Source: Hygrophila difformis (lineage: Eukaryota; Streptophyta; Magnoliopsida; Lamiales; Acanthaceae). Taken from it: a stretch of DNA of 64,000 nucleotides. The DNA lies in assembly GCA_030278955.1 (NCBI GenBank), contig JAOANR010000015.1:21051073-21115072 (forward strand). The letters run 5' to 3'. The notes under the pieces were generated by a model. That model worked only from the letters and a program-made list of their open reading frames with translations. It ran no database searches and was not told the DNA's origin. A program made the position numbers and the translations under genes. Shown in pieces: positions 10,371-21,222 of this stretch (the first letter of the stretch is position 1; every line of letters begins with the position of its first letter).

Positions 10371-10446
10371 CTCCCTCCAGGAGGCCTCATCCTCCATCAC
10401 CTCCCTCCAAGAGGCCACATCCGCCATCACCTCCCGCCAGGAGACC
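10371..10446 (+). repeat. 30-bp coding tandem repeat in gag
   Basis: Two and a half copies of a 30-base unit start at 10371, 10401 and 10431. In the frame of the following protease ORF they encode a proline/arginine/histidine repeat (SPPSKRPHPP-like). That frame meets TGA near 10472, so the link between gag and the 10508 frame is broken here or spliced. Confidence 0.75.
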
Positions 10447-10507
10447 AGTGCGAGAAAGATTGCAATGGGCAGAGTGACAACACCCGGCGGCACCTCAGCC
10501 TAAGACC

Positions 10508-11878
10508 ATGGAACCTAGCAATCGTCCGACAGCTTCCAGGGATAAGGGCAAAGCGGTCATCGTAACCGAGTTAAGTAAAGAAAAAGCCGGAAATGAACCC
10601 TGGGCAGATAAATTCATGGAGAAGCTTAGTCGCATGGGTGATCCGAGGACCGCCAGAGAAATGGCCATGATGAAGGTTCTCACCAGGTTCTTTGCTTACA
10701 TAGCGGCCCATCAGGCCAGAGAATGTGGAACTGAACGCGACAGTTACGAGGGATTCATGACCTATTGCAGACACCTTGATAAAAAGGCGGAAAAGCAGCC
10801 TGAGACACAACCAACCGGTGAATTGTCGCAAATACACTTCGGTACGGTCACTTCCAAAGATGTGGAAGCTGCCATAGAGGCTAGTCAAGAGAAGCCTAAA
10901 GTCGGTATAAATGCTATAGGTGTCATGACCGAAGATCTTGACATGATAGATGGTATGGAGCTCGACGAAGGAAACAACCTTGACATGGAGGAGGCAAACC
11001 TGGATGATGCCTTCTGGGTTGGCCTAGAAAACGAACTCAAGGCAGCGGGCTATGAATATGAACAAGAGGAAGAACCAATGGATCCTGCTGTACCAATTCA
11101 AGTGGTAGGATTGGCCGCAGATGAGGAGGTAAGCGACGTTGAGTCCAAAATATGGGATGAGGAGGAACCATCATTTGCTAGGCTCATTGAGGAGATGGAT
11201 GAAATGATAGCAGAGCTCTCCCATCCGACCAGGAATCTCCTTGAAGAGTTAGGTGGCCAGTCTGTTCAAGGGCCAATGTTTCCACAGTTCGCCAAACCGG
11301 AAGTGTCTCAAACCAGGCAGTTGAAACCTCTGTATATCAAAGCTCACATTGATGGGCGGCCGGTGAGTAGGGTGTTCGTCGACAATGGGGCAGCAGCAAA
11401 TGTGATGCCAATGTCCACTTTGAAGAAGATCGGCAAGAGTGAGAAGGACCTCATCCCCACCAGGGTCAGGATGTGCAGCTTTGTGGGAGAAGCCACTCAA
11501 CCAGCAGGATTCATAACGGCCGACGTCACTGTAGGGTCCAAGACGATCAAAGTGGCGTTCTTCGTGGTAAAGTCAAAAACTTGGTACTCAGCATTGCTAG
11601 GACGCGATTGGATTCACATGGCACAATGTGTACCATCCACCTTACACCAACAGCTGCTTATCTGGAATGATGATCAAGTGGAGCTGGTGGAAGCAGATCC
11701 TCAGCCCTTCATAGGACACGACCGCAACAACGATGAGGCAGTCTTCTACTTAGAGGATGTCCAGCCAGCATCGGCTTTGATTGGTGTGGACTTAGACCTC
11801 GAGTCCATTGACTTCAATTCCAGCGGCTTCAAGCTACATCCGGTAGACAGCCGACCCGAATCCTCAGACTCCACATGA
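10508..11878 (+). CDS. Gag C-terminal part and aspartic protease (Retand)
   Basis: Open frame of 456 codons. The first ~230 residues are an acidic, poorly conserved linker region after gag (for example LSRMGDPRTAREMAMMKVLT and many Asp/Glu). The retroviral-type aspartic protease lies at about residues 275-400: VFVDNGAAANVMP holds the active-site Asp (D-N-G instead of the common D-S/T-G), followed by TADVTVGSKTIKVAFFVV and YSALLGRDWIHMAQCVPSTLH, the flap and the conserved GRDWI typical of Tat proteases. It would process the Gag-Pol products. The start at 10508 is only the first ATG after an in-frame TGA; the natural protein probably began far upstream in DNA now displaced by the Tekay-derived insertion. 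The frame ends 26 bases before pol and in a different frame. Confidence 0.8.
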   Translation: MEPSNRPTASRDKGKAVIVTELSKEKAGNEPWADKFMEKLSRMGDPRTAREMAMMKVLTRFFAYIAAHQARECGTERDSYEGFMTYCRHLDKKAEKQPETQPTGELSQIHFGTVTSKDVEAAIEASQEKPKVGINAIGVMTEDLDMIDGMELDEGNNLDMEEANLDDAFWVGLENELKAAGYEYEQEEEPMDPAVPIQVVGLAADEEVSDVESKIWDEEEPSFARLIEEMDEMIAELSHPTRNLLEELGGQSVQGPMFPQFAKPEVSQTRQLKPLYIKAHIDGRPVSRVFVDNGAAANVMPMSTLKKIGKSEKDLIPTRVRMCSFVGEATQPAGFITADVTVGSKTIKVAFFVVKSKTWYSALLGRDWIHMAQCVPSTLHQQLLIWNDDQVELVEADPQPFIGHDRNNDEAVFYLEDVQPASALIGVDLDLESIDFNSSGFKLHPVDSRPESSDST

Positions 11879-11904
11879 TGAATAGCTAAGACATCTATAA
11901 AGAC

Positions 11905-14900
11905 TTGCTGCAGCGGCTCGCCACCACTGAGATGATGATGGGTGCCGAAGACAAGTCCAAGAGTCTAACTGATAGAAGGCCATCTAAGTGGCCATCCCCT
12001 GTAAAGCGGACACTGCCTAGTCCGGAAGCTAAGGAGCCACTTGTGGACATCAACATTGGAACCGATGCAGAGCCAAAACTCACCAAAGTAAGCGCTTCAT
12101 TGCCCGAGGAGGAGCGGCACCAACTAGTGGAGCTGATTCAGAAATACAAAGACTGTTTTGCGTGGCAGTATACAGACATGCCAGGACTCTCAAGAGAACT
12201 TGTGGAGCACAAGTTGCCAACCCATCCCGAGTTCAGACCTCACAAGCAACCACCTAGACGTTTTGATCCAGACACCATCCCAAAGATAAAAGCCGAGATT
12301 GAAAAGCTTCTTAGAGCAGGTTACATTAGAACGTGTCGCTATGTAGAGTGGCTTGCAAATATTGTACCTGTTGTGAAGAAAAATGGTCAATTAAGAGTCT
12401 GTATAGATTTTAGAAATTTAAACTTGGCTACACCCAAAGATGAGTATGTAATGCCAATGGCCGATATGCCTGTTGATGCGGCCGCCGGCTACAAATTTTT
12501 GTCATTAATGGATGGTTATTCTGGATACAATCAAATCTTCATTTCTGAATCTGATGTACATAAAACTGCTTTTCGTTGTCCGGGACCTGTCGGCATCTTC
12601 GAATGGGTGGTCATGCCGTTCGGCTTGAAGAACGCCGGAGCAACATACCAAAGGGCCATGAACATGATTTTTCATGATCTAATTGGCCACACACTTGAAG
12701 TTTACATTGATGACATCGTAGTCAAGTCGTGTGAATTTGGCCAGCACTTGGCCCATCTGGAGAACGCATTCATCCGAATGAGGCAACATGGATTGAAAAT
12801 CAATCCAGCTAAGTGTGCCTTCGGAGTGGCAGCGGGGAACTTCTTAGGGTTCCTGGTGCATGAAAGAGGTATCGAGGTAGATCACAACAAGGCCAAGGCC
12901 ATCTTGGAGGCCCGCGTACCATCCAATCTCAAGGAGTTACAGTCGCTGATAGGCAAGATTAACTTCTTAAGGAGATTTATTGCTAATGCCGCCGGAAAGA
13001 TGAGGGCGTTCACTACCTTGCTTAAAGGGAGGAAGAATGAAACATTTCTATGGACAGCTGAACATCAAGTGGCCTTCGAAGAAATAAAGAGAGCGTTGAG
13101 CAATCCTCCAGTATTAGCACCGCCAAGGCAAGGAGTACCTCTAAAGCTATATGTGTCAGCATCCGAAGAATCCATCGGATGCCTACTTGCACAGGATGGC
13201 GAAGTCGGCAGGGAAAGGGCTATCTACTACCTCAGCAAGACTCTACAAGGGCCGGAGGTAAGATACACTGCATTGGAGAAGCTGTGTTACGCTCTGGTAT
13301 ACTCCTGCAGTAAATTAGAACATTACATGCTGCCAAGAACGGTCCAAGTGGTAGCTCTATTCGACTTGGTGAGGACGCTCCTCCATAAGCCAGCGCTGAA
13401 AGGTCGCCTGGCGAAATGGGCTATGAAGATTAGTCCCTTCACTCTGGTACACGTCCCTCAAAAAGCCGTCAAAGGACAAGCCTTAGCTGATTTCCTAGCT
13501 CAACATCCCTCACTAACAGTACCAGAGGATCCTAAAGAGGCATCCTTCATCGGATTTGAGCCTTGGGAATTGACTTTTGATGGATCGTGTGCAAGTAGCG
13601 GCTCCGGAGCCGGCATTACGATCACTAGCCCTATGGGACAGCATTGGAAGCTCGCTCGAAAGCTGGAACCAGGCACCACCAACAATCAAGCGGAGTATAA
13701 GGCTTTAATATTTGGCCTAGAGAAAGCATTGCTCAAGGGTGCGAAATCCATTACAATTTTTGGAGACTCCGAGGTCATCCTGAAACAACTAACAGGAGAA
13801 TATGAATGCAAGAGTCCAAGGCTAATCAAATGCTATGAGACAGCATTAGAACTCCTGTCCAAGTTTTCAGACGCGACCATCACCCATGTACCTAGAAGCC
13901 ACAATCAAGAGGCTAACGAGGCCGCTCAACTGGCTTCAGGCTGGCAGGCTAGTCACTCTAGGGGGGCACCCTGCATCGCCGCCCTCCCAAGCGAGTCTGG
14001 AGACCAAGAAGGAGTCCAAACCCAATATTTCAATGATGATTGGAGGACTGAAATCACACGATACCTTGAGAACCCGTCATCTGGAGGAGACAGCTCGCTA
14101 AAAATTAGATCTTTACGATACACATTGATAGATGGCGAGTTATTCCGAAGGGCGGTCGATGGATTACTGCTCAAGTGTATAGGTCCCGAAGAAGCTAAGC
14201 TGGTGATGGGAGAAGTTCACGAGGGGATATGCGGCTCCCATCGAGCAGGACCTAGCATGAGATGGAGTATTCATCGCCATGGGTATTTTTGGCCAACCAT
14301 CATGGAAGACTGCATCATCTACGCCCGAGGTTGCGATGCTTGTCAGAAACATGGGCCAATTCAAAGAGTACCGGCGGAAGAATTACACACAGTCATCAAG
14401 CCTTGGCCATTTCGTGGCTGGGGGATGGACATCATTGGGAAAATTCATCCGCCGTCATCTAAGAACCACGCATTCATACTAGTGGCCACTGATTATTTCA
14501 CCAAATGGGTAGAAGCATGGCCAATGAGGAAGATAGACCAAAACGATGTAATTAAATTCGTGACTGAGCTCATACATCGATTTGGGATTCCTCAAACAAT
14601 CACTGCGGATCAAGGAACCGTGTTCACTGGCGAGAAGTTCCTAGCTTTTGCCAGACAATTCGGGATTCGCATATATCACTCCACTCCGTACTATCCCCAA
14701 GCAAACGGTCAAGCGGAGGCCACCAATAAAATCTTAATAAGTATGATCAAGAAGGCGGTAGGTGAGAAACCAAGGAAGTGGCATGAGGCTCTGTCGGAAG
14801 TCCTATGGGCATACCAGAACGCTAAATCCGCCGCCACTGGCTTCACACCATACTACCTGACATATGGTCATGACGCCGTTCTGCCATTCGAAATCACGGT

Positions 14901-15282
14901 CCCTTCTCTAAGAATGGCCCAACAGCATCGCTTAGACTTAGCTGAGTATGAAAAGGCCATGTTGCAAGAGTTGGAGACAGTAGATGGCGACAAGCTTACC
15001 GCTCTGGAAAATATCCGTCGCCAAAAGATGAGGATGGCGAGACACTACGATAAGAGAGTTCGAGGCAAAACCTTTAGCGAAGGGGACCTAGTATGGAAAG
15101 TAATTCTACCCTCGGGGGTGCGGGACAATGAAACAGGCAAGTGGTTACCAAATTGGGAAGGACCATTTATTGTTACGCAAAAACTGCTTAATGGTGCATA
15201 TAAACTGATAGATATTGATGGTGAAGAACACAAACAAAGCATAAATGCAAAATATCTCAAAATGTTCTATCCATCAGTATGA
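11905..15282 (+). CDS. Retand pol: reverse transcriptase, dual RNase H, integrase
   Basis: Intact frame of 1125 codons; the first ATG is at 11932 (MMMGAEDKSK). RT spans about residues 105-290 with FRNLNLATPKDEY, SLMDGYSGYNQI, MPFGLKNAGATYQ and the catalytic YIDD near 267. A first, degenerate Gypsy RNase H follows at about 415-530 (LKLYVSASEESIGCLLAQD). A second RNase H of the plant/archaeal type lies at about 553-680, with LTFDGSCASSGSGAG, NNQAEYKAL and GDSEVI holding the acidic residues. Integrase has an HHCC zinc region (HEGICGSH … CDACQKH, about 771-815) and a DD35E core: Asp in GMDIIG near 841, Asp in TADQGT near 900, Glu in GQAEATN 36 residues later. The dual RNase H marks the Tat lineage. 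All catalytic residues are present, so this enzyme may still be functional. Confidence 0.93.
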   Translation: MLQRLATTEMMMGAEDKSKSLTDRRPSKWPSPVKRTLPSPEAKEPLVDINIGTDAEPKLTKVSASLPEEERHQLVELIQKYKDCFAWQYTDMPGLSRELVEHKLPTHPEFRPHKQPPRRFDPDTIPKIKAEIEKLLRAGYIRTCRYVEWLANIVPVVKKNGQLRVCIDFRNLNLATPKDEYVMPMADMPVDAAAGYKFLSLMDGYSGYNQIFISESDVHKTAFRCPGPVGIFEWVVMPFGLKNAGATYQRAMNMIFHDLIGHTLEVYIDDIVVKSCEFGQHLAHLENAFIRMRQHGLKINPAKCAFGVAAGNFLGFLVHERGIEVDHNKAKAILEARVPSNLKELQSLIGKINFLRRFIANAAGKMRAFTTLLKGRKNETFLWTAEHQVAFEEIKRALSNPPVLAPPRQGVPLKLYVSASEESIGCLLAQDGEVGRERAIYYLSKTLQGPEVRYTALEKLCYALVYSCSKLEHYMLPRTVQVVALFDLVRTLLHKPALKGRLAKWAMKISPFTLVHVPQKAVKGQALADFLAQHPSLTVPEDPKEASFIGFEPWELTFDGSCASSGSGAGITITSPMGQHWKLARKLEPGTTNNQAEYKALIFGLEKALLKGAKSITIFGDSEVILKQLTGEYECKSPRLIKCYETALELLSKFSDATITHVPRSHNQEANEAAQLASGWQASHSRGAPCIAALPSESGDQEGVQTQYFNDDWRTEITRYLENPSSGGDSSLKIRSLRYTLIDGELFRRAVDGLLLKCIGPEEAKLVMGEVHEGICGSHRAGPSMRWSIHRHGYFWPTIMEDCIIYARGCDACQKHGPIQRVPAEELHTVIKPWPFRGWGMDIIGKIHPPSSKNHAFILVATDYFTKWVEAWPMRKIDQNDVIKFVTELIHRFGIPQTITADQGTVFTGEKFLAFARQFGIRIYHSTPYYPQANGQAEATNKILISMIKKAVGEKPRKWHEALSEVLWAYQNAKSAATGFTPYYLTYGHDAVLPFEITVPSLRMAQQHRLDLAEYEKAMLQELETVDGDKLTALENIRRQKMRMARHYDKRVRGKTFSEGDLVWKVILPSGVRDNETGKWLPNWEGPFIVTQKLLNGAYKLIDIDGEEHKQSINAKYLKMFYPSV

Positions 15283-15435
15283 GAGTCTGAATGAGAAACA
15301 TAAAGGGCATCAAAAGTGGCCAATCACAAGTTCGGCCAAAAAAGTAGTAGTAATATCCCAAAGTGAAGACGAAAACTGCCCACCACAAGGCCGATGGGCT
15401 AACCCAAAAAGTGTACTGAAAAGCAGTGCTAGAAA

Positions 15436-18400
15436 CTAAAGGGGAGGCTGCGTCTCGTCACCCAATATGCGCCGACGCATGAGGACCCACCGATCACGAG
15501 TGCGTCTGAAGATATCCGTCAAGCGATGAAGTGCGGCCGCGGAAGCACGAGCACGAACCGATAGCCGAAGCCGACGAGTCCGGACTCCCGACAACTCAGT
15601 CGATAAATCGCTCTCGTCTACGGCTAAGCGACCGTAGGCAGTCTCCACCTCAGTAACTCGGGAGGAAATGTCAGCTAAGGCAGGTTCCAGTGAAGCGAGC
15701 TCCTCCCTGGCCCCCTGAATGGCGCTCCTCCTCTCCAAAATGATACGCTCTGCCTCCTCAATATCGTACTCTGCTCGTGTGATAACCCCCTCGAGATGGG
15801 ATCTGCGGCTCTCTCCAACTCCGCGATCAACAATCAACTGCTCGCGCTGGGGGTGGAGGACCTCCATCTGAGAACAAACGTCATGATGTCGCGCCTCGAG
15901 GTCATCTAGCAACGTCAGTTCCTGGGCGGACTGATCCGCGGAGCTGCTAAAGGCGGGATAAGCAATAGATAGTCAGAGATGAGCTCTGAAAATCCAAAGA
16001 AGTCAGCATCCTCGGCGAATGCGGGAACTGCGGCAACGTCATCCAGCAGGCAATCTAGACTAGAAACCACCTCGGTAGAGAGTAGATCGGTATGGGTGGA
16101 CAAAAGGCGGTCGAACGCCTCGCATGATGAAATGGTAACTCCATCAACAGGGCCGGATACCTGAGGACCCGAAGACAAAGAGGTCACCGGAATCGAGAGA
16201 GGAACCATGGGTACCTGAAGACAGCTTTACATGAGTATATGCCAGGAAAACCTTATAACCACGAAAGCTAAAATGAGCCATACCGGAAGAGGCGGCGCGA
16301 CCGAATCAACTGAAGTAATAGGAGCAGCAGTAGTAGGATGGTCTGCCTGGTCCATGGGAAGCTAGAAAGGGAGATCCTTAAAACATGTCCTCGGGAAAGA
16401 AAACCAGAAACGACATAATCAATAAAGAATACCTAAGGGATCACCGAAGGGCCAGCCTGAGTAGTCTTGGAAACGCGGTCGACAGCCTGAATAGTATCAG
16501 CATGAACCTGGAAGGCAGCTATCCTTAGAACACCTTGTTCAAACAAAATAAGGAAAAGTGAAGATGCAAATAAAAGGTACCTGGGAGACCAACTCGTGGT
16601 CAGATAAGCCAACTGCGTCGTCGGTCCTGGAAGAATGCGGATCCACCTAAAATCAAGAGGAAAGTTATTTCAATGCTAGAAGTAATGCAGAGTAAAAGAC
16701 GTAAAGTGAAAAAGCATACCTGATCGACAGCAGTAATCAAGGGATCATCAAGGCCAGTCAGCATGGCACCAGTCTGATACCTGGGATCGTCGTGGCCATG
16801 AAGGATGATATAATCAGCACGGGCTAACATTTCATCCGTGGATGGCGAATGGTCATCAGAAGGTCTACCAAAGGAGGCTGAGTATTGAGGGTCGGCGGCC
16901 ACAGGAACATCAGCAACATGGTCATCCGCCTGGCCATGATCATCATCATCATAGGGGTCTACCGACTCATCCTCATGGTCTTCCTCACCGCCCTCATGGC
17001 CCTCCTCATCACCTGAACGTGATCCATCATCACTGGAACCCGCGTCCTCCTCGTCAGAACCTGACCGCTCGGCGCTAACTGAAGCGTCCTCAAAAATTGC
17101 TTCCTCATCAACTGCAGACAAAGAGACAACATTAAAGGGGCAGTGTACGAAGCGCTGTATTGACAATGAAATGATTCAACATACCTCTTCGACGCTTACA
17201 GGAGGAAGAGGCTGGACCAGACTGGGACTTCTTGGACCTCGAGATACCACTGCGAGAAGCTGAAACACGAGACCGACGCGAAGGAGCTGAGTCTCCAAAA
17301 CGAGACGTCAGCTGGTCATATGGCGGCAAAATAGAAGTGATGTACGGCGTCCACCACGCCATAAAACCAGCAGCCAGCGACCCAGTCGGAGTAAACGGGA
17401 GGTAGCTGGAGAGCGTCAGACGAGACGAAAAAGCTACCACAGCCTTGATGACTGCGGGTGTCATCCTCCCCTTCCTGGTAAAACGAGTCGGCCACTTCAC
17501 TCGGCGAGTAAGCCCAAGGTGGCAGCCGAACTGGCGAGCAAGCAGGTGAGGGCAATAAGGCTCAGATATAAAAGGATTGTAAGCGTCAGTCCTCTTCACC
17601 CCACTCAAAAGCATGTGAGGTTTCATGCTGATATTCCATGTAAATTCCCCATGAAGGCCACGTGGCTGAGAAGGGGGACATATCAGCGTAGACAACAACC
17701 GAGGAACGGAGGCATAAACAAATAAATCATGGTAGGACGGCCGATAATGATAAAGCCAGTGGATAATCCCCAGACCATCTCGGCTCAGAAGGCCGCCCCG
17801 GCTGATCCTCACAGATTGAGCGGCCAATATCCTACCTAAAGGATCACCCTCCGAAACTTCCTGCGGACTAGGGCGTAGTACACCTGTGAACAGCTGAGGA
17901 AAATATAGCTGAACCCATAACTGCAAGAACCATAGCGGCCCAAAAGCAGTGGTAGAGGGATCTAGTCCTTCCGCCAGCTTATCAGAAAGCTTAGCCATGC
18001 CGCTAAACAGAGTGCCGAGGAAGTAGGAGCCTATAGCCCGAGTCTCCGTACTCATAAGTCCTAAGACAAGGGGCAGTGCAGTACTAAGAACAGTACGTGC
18101 ACTGGAACAAATAACAAACCGGCTAAACCATAATAAAAGGAAGGCTACGTGCTCATCTCGCGTAGAAGGATGAGGCCCTGACGTCTTATTGTGCACAATG
18201 TAAGCCGAGTATCGCCTGGCCTCTTTGCCCGTAGGGCAAATCGCCGCACCAAGTCTAGGGTCATCGACAGCGGACTGAGTCAACTCCGATCCGACCACCC
18301 GAAGCCTCGTGATCATCACCACGCCAAGAAGTGTAGGGCCAACGAATCCACAGGGAAGCTGGAAAGCATTAACAGAGGAGTTCCAGAAGCCAATAAGATA

Positions 18401-18980
18401 GTAAAGCAAGTGATGGTCTATCACCACAGGCTTAGTGGATAGAAGGATGGCCTCATCAATCCCCCACTCGCGCCACTCGGAAGCGCGACCCGCCATCCGA
18501 CGCACCCATGAAGTATACTGGCCTAGGCTGCTATCATCGTCAATCTGAGTCCTGGGAACTTTAGCCTTTGACCTGGAGGTAGAAATACCAAACTGCTGAG
18601 GCTGAGACTTAATGGATTTAGTGCGAGACATAAAGGCACTGGTAAAGGTGGCCTCGGTGATAAGTAACTTGCAAGATAAAAACCGTCTCGACTCATCCGC
18701 ACGCTCAGGCGTACTATAGAACGGTCGCAGAAAAAGCTCTGACTCATGCCGACGATCGAACTCATATGCCTCACCGTCAGAATCCGGAATAAGCGGACGC
18801 TGCAGATGAGAAAAACAAGCATGAGATTAAGGGATGCGAACATAGGCAACGAAACAAGCAGGGTAAGACCAGACAAACCTGAATAGTCAGAGGAGGAGCC
18901 AAAGTGGCGATCTGAGCAGTACTAGGGGTGGCGGCCTGAACAACTAGAGGTTGAGTGGACCTGGCAATGTCCTGTATCAT
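15436..18980 (-). CDS. Plant mobile domain (PMD) protein, multi-exon gene antisense to Retand
   Basis: Splice sites join in phase as 18980-18879, 18799-17185, 17111-16720, 16646-16581, 16507-16445, 16361-16284 and 16214 onward; all introns follow GT-AG. ATG 18980 (MIQDIARST) is a possible start, although related Gln-Ala-Ala-rich sequence at 19342-19058 suggests an upstream exon. The second exon carries the PMD: SEWREWGIDEAILLSTKP, LLYYLIGFWNSSVNAFQLPC, GFVGPTLLGVVMITRLRVVG. After it come an Arg/Ser-rich stretch (RRSRVSASRSGISRSKKSQ), a very acidic exon and a C-terminal coiled coil (15912-15436). The last two frames are offset by one base near 15920, by frameshift or an unseen intron. PMD genes occur as host genes (MAIN/MAIL type) and as passengers of Tat elements; this is of the passenger kind. 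The exons contain no stops. Confidence 0.75.
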
Positions 18981-19057
18981 ACATAGTTACCCGGATAAGT
19001 CAAGCGGTTAACAAGATTTAAGTTAACATGAGAAGGTGCCAATCAAGCCATTCTAAC

Positions 19058-19342
19058 CTAAAAAGCCATGCCGCGCGACAAGGCAGCAAACCCTGTCAAG
19101 GGAGCAGCGGCCTGGACAGAGGAAGTGGCGGCCTGCCCTGGCTGACGACTCCGGGCGGCCTGAGCTGATGGGATGGCGGCCTGGTCAGTGGCTGCTGGTG
19201 GCCTCTGAGTGGCGATCGATGACGACTCAGGGTGACGATCGGAGGCGGCCTGGACAGCGGCGGCCGAGGAGGACCCGGGCTGATGAGGGGCGGCCTGAGC
19301 CAAGGAAGTGGTAGGATTACTCCTTAATAATAAGTTGGGCAA
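19058..19342 (-). other. Gln-Ala-Ala-rich repeat exon, probable 5' part of the PMD gene
   Basis: The minus-strand frame reads repeats around QAAP/QAAS (for example SLAQAAPHQPGSSSAAAVQA, IPSAQAARSRQPGQA). The same motif occurs in the first mapped exon of the PMD gene (VVQAATPSTAQ). At the DNA level GCGGCCTG recurs at least six times between 18930 and 19300. The frame ends in TAG at the only GT donor nearby (19057), so the joining to the next exon is unresolved. Confidence 0.45.
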
Positions 19343-20324
19343 ATTATTTATATTTCATACTTAATAAAACAATTACTCCTTAATAATTTTAATTATTTGA
19401 CGTCCATTCAATAATCAATACTTCACCCGCGTCTCCCGAAATCTATTAAATTTTGATTTGACATCTTTTTAATTAATAAATCTGTGTACTTTAATTTTGT
19501 GTTACATTTTTTTTATATATTCTTATATATATTTTTTCTCAAAAATTTCAAAATTTTATTAAGCTATTTTTTAGATGTAATAAATGGGGCTTGAATTTCT
19601 TATTAAAACAAAACGAACAAAATAATTAAACGGGCCATGTTTCCTACTACTATTTGCTACCGCGGCTGCTGCTTGTTTTAAGAGGTGTGACCTGTGAACC
19701 ATACAGTTTTAAATGGAAAAAATAAAAAAATCATTATTACTATTACAACGAAGTACACTATACATGAGTTGTCATGTCAGAGCTCTTATTCTTGTCGATG
19801 CTCATTATGCTTAGTATTTAATTAATTCACACAATAACATGAAGTATAACAGTCCACCAAATCTTGCAATTCAAGCTGTCCCAATCCCACCCGCAAAATT
19901 TTTATTACATAAATCCCATCTATAAAAATAAAATATACCCTTTTAAACTCCAGCCCTTGGTTAAAATATCGATGGGACACCAATACAGAATTACAAAGAC
20001 ACAAAATCATATAAAATACCCCTACCTTTATTTAAAGGACGAGATAATATATAGTAACACCAATTAGCATCCTTGTATGTGGAAATAAAAGTTGAAAACA
20101 GCTCAACTACTACTTAATTAATTACTACAGTCCTTTAATTTGTCGTGAAGGCAAAACGCATCAGGTGGTGATCATTTCTTTCCAAGATATTTCTGATTTA
20201 CTTTGAATTTATTATGGAGGCGCGACTGTGGAATAAGTAACAGTTTGTTCGATGTCAAAATGGGTCATAATTAGCTGTTGCTTTACCGTTGCATTTACAG
20301 AAGACATTTTTACTCACAGGATGC
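19343..20324. other. AT-rich DNA without genes
   Basis: No coding signal on either strand. Two copies of the 16-mer ATTACTCCTTAATAAT (19316-19331 and 19372-19387) bracket the point where the Retand sequence ends. The rest is unremarkable host-like intergenic DNA up to the hAT target site. Confidence 0.6.
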
Positions 20325-20694
20325 ATGCCAGCTAGTGGTGCCAAAAAAACGGTATACCGAAATACCATTACCGTTACCGTTACCGTACTATACCGAAATT
20401 TTCGATATGGGTAAAAATCATACCGATACCGGTAGAGGTGTCGAAACAAGTCCGCGGGGCGAAATGGGCCGGCCCGCGCGGACCCTCGTGTTTTTGCGGG
20501 CTTGAACGGGGCGGACATAAATGGGGCGGGCTCAAAATGTCTAGGCCCGACCCGCCCCTAAATGCGGATCGCGGGTTATGCGGGCCGGCCCATAGGCTTT
20601 TTATTTAAATAAATAATAGTATTATTTTTAATTTGTAAAAAAAATAAAATTTGGATATATTTAAAAATGAAATAAAGAGATTTATAATTGGGGT

Positions 20695-20755
20695 TTGGAG
20701 AAAGGAGTTTCGGCAGGTGTTTGGAGAAAGGAGTTTGGAGAAAGGAGTTTCGGCA
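20695..20755 (+). repeat. Short tandem repeats at the LINE-A 5' end
   Basis: TTTGGAGAAAGGAG units occur three times, two of them followed by TTTCGGCAGGTG. This resembles tandem promoter repeats sometimes found at LINE 5' ends, or slippage. Confidence 0.7.
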
Positions 20756-20764
20756 GGTGTTTCG

Positions 20765-21172
20765 ATGGTTAGTGGGGTGCGCAATCAGGAGGATGGGGTA
20801 TGTCTAATCGATGAAGTGTCTCCCGAGGTTGAGGCAGAGATTCAGCAAGTTTTGGAGAAGATTGACCGTGCCAGGGCCAGTGTTATGGAAGGGAGAAAGA
20901 GGCTCATAAAAAACTGCAAGAAGAAGGGGCGAGGATACGGTGGGGGCAGACGGGGTAGAAAAGGGAAGAAGCCAATGGTAGAAGTTAGCGATGGGAGGGA
21001 TTTTGCCACTTTACAGTTGTCTACGTTTCGTCTAAAGGGTGGAAATAAGGTTATTGATTGGTCGGAAGTCGACGAAACCTTGGACCTCGCAGACATGTTA
21101 GGTTTGGGACTTCTAGAGAATAGGGAAGTGGTGGCTAAGAGGGTGAGGGAGCTTATTGTTTCGGATCTGTGA
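20765..21172 (+). pseudogene. LINE-A ORF1 C-terminal remnant
   Basis: Open frame of 135 codons from ATG 20765, 50 bases upstream of ORF2. It lacks the DUF4283 domain and the CCHC knuckle that plant L1 ORF1 proteins carry (compare the copy at 58882), so it would be only a C-terminal tail. It has a basic stretch (RKRLIKNCKKKGRGYGGGRR) that could bind nucleic acid, and an acidic end. No homology is certain; the call rests on position before ORF2. Confidence 0.45.
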
Positions 21173-21222
21173 GAGGGCGGGTTGGGGATGGCGTCTAGGT
21201 GGTTTTGGGGTTTGCCAGATTT

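Larger units (their letters stand above)
10366..19342 (+). mobile_element. Ty3/Gypsy element of the Tat (Retand) lineage, 5' cut by insertion, LTRs not seen
   Basis: Contains gag 3' end and protease (10508-11878), an intact pol (11905-15282) and an antisense spliced PMD gene (15436-18980). Two RNase H domains in pol and an antisense accessory gene downstream of integrase mark the Tat group. The left side is interrupted by the Tekay-derived element, and the right side changes near 19322-19342 into AT-rich DNA without an LTR. The element is therefore incomplete, although pol and the accessory gene look open. Confidence 0.8.
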
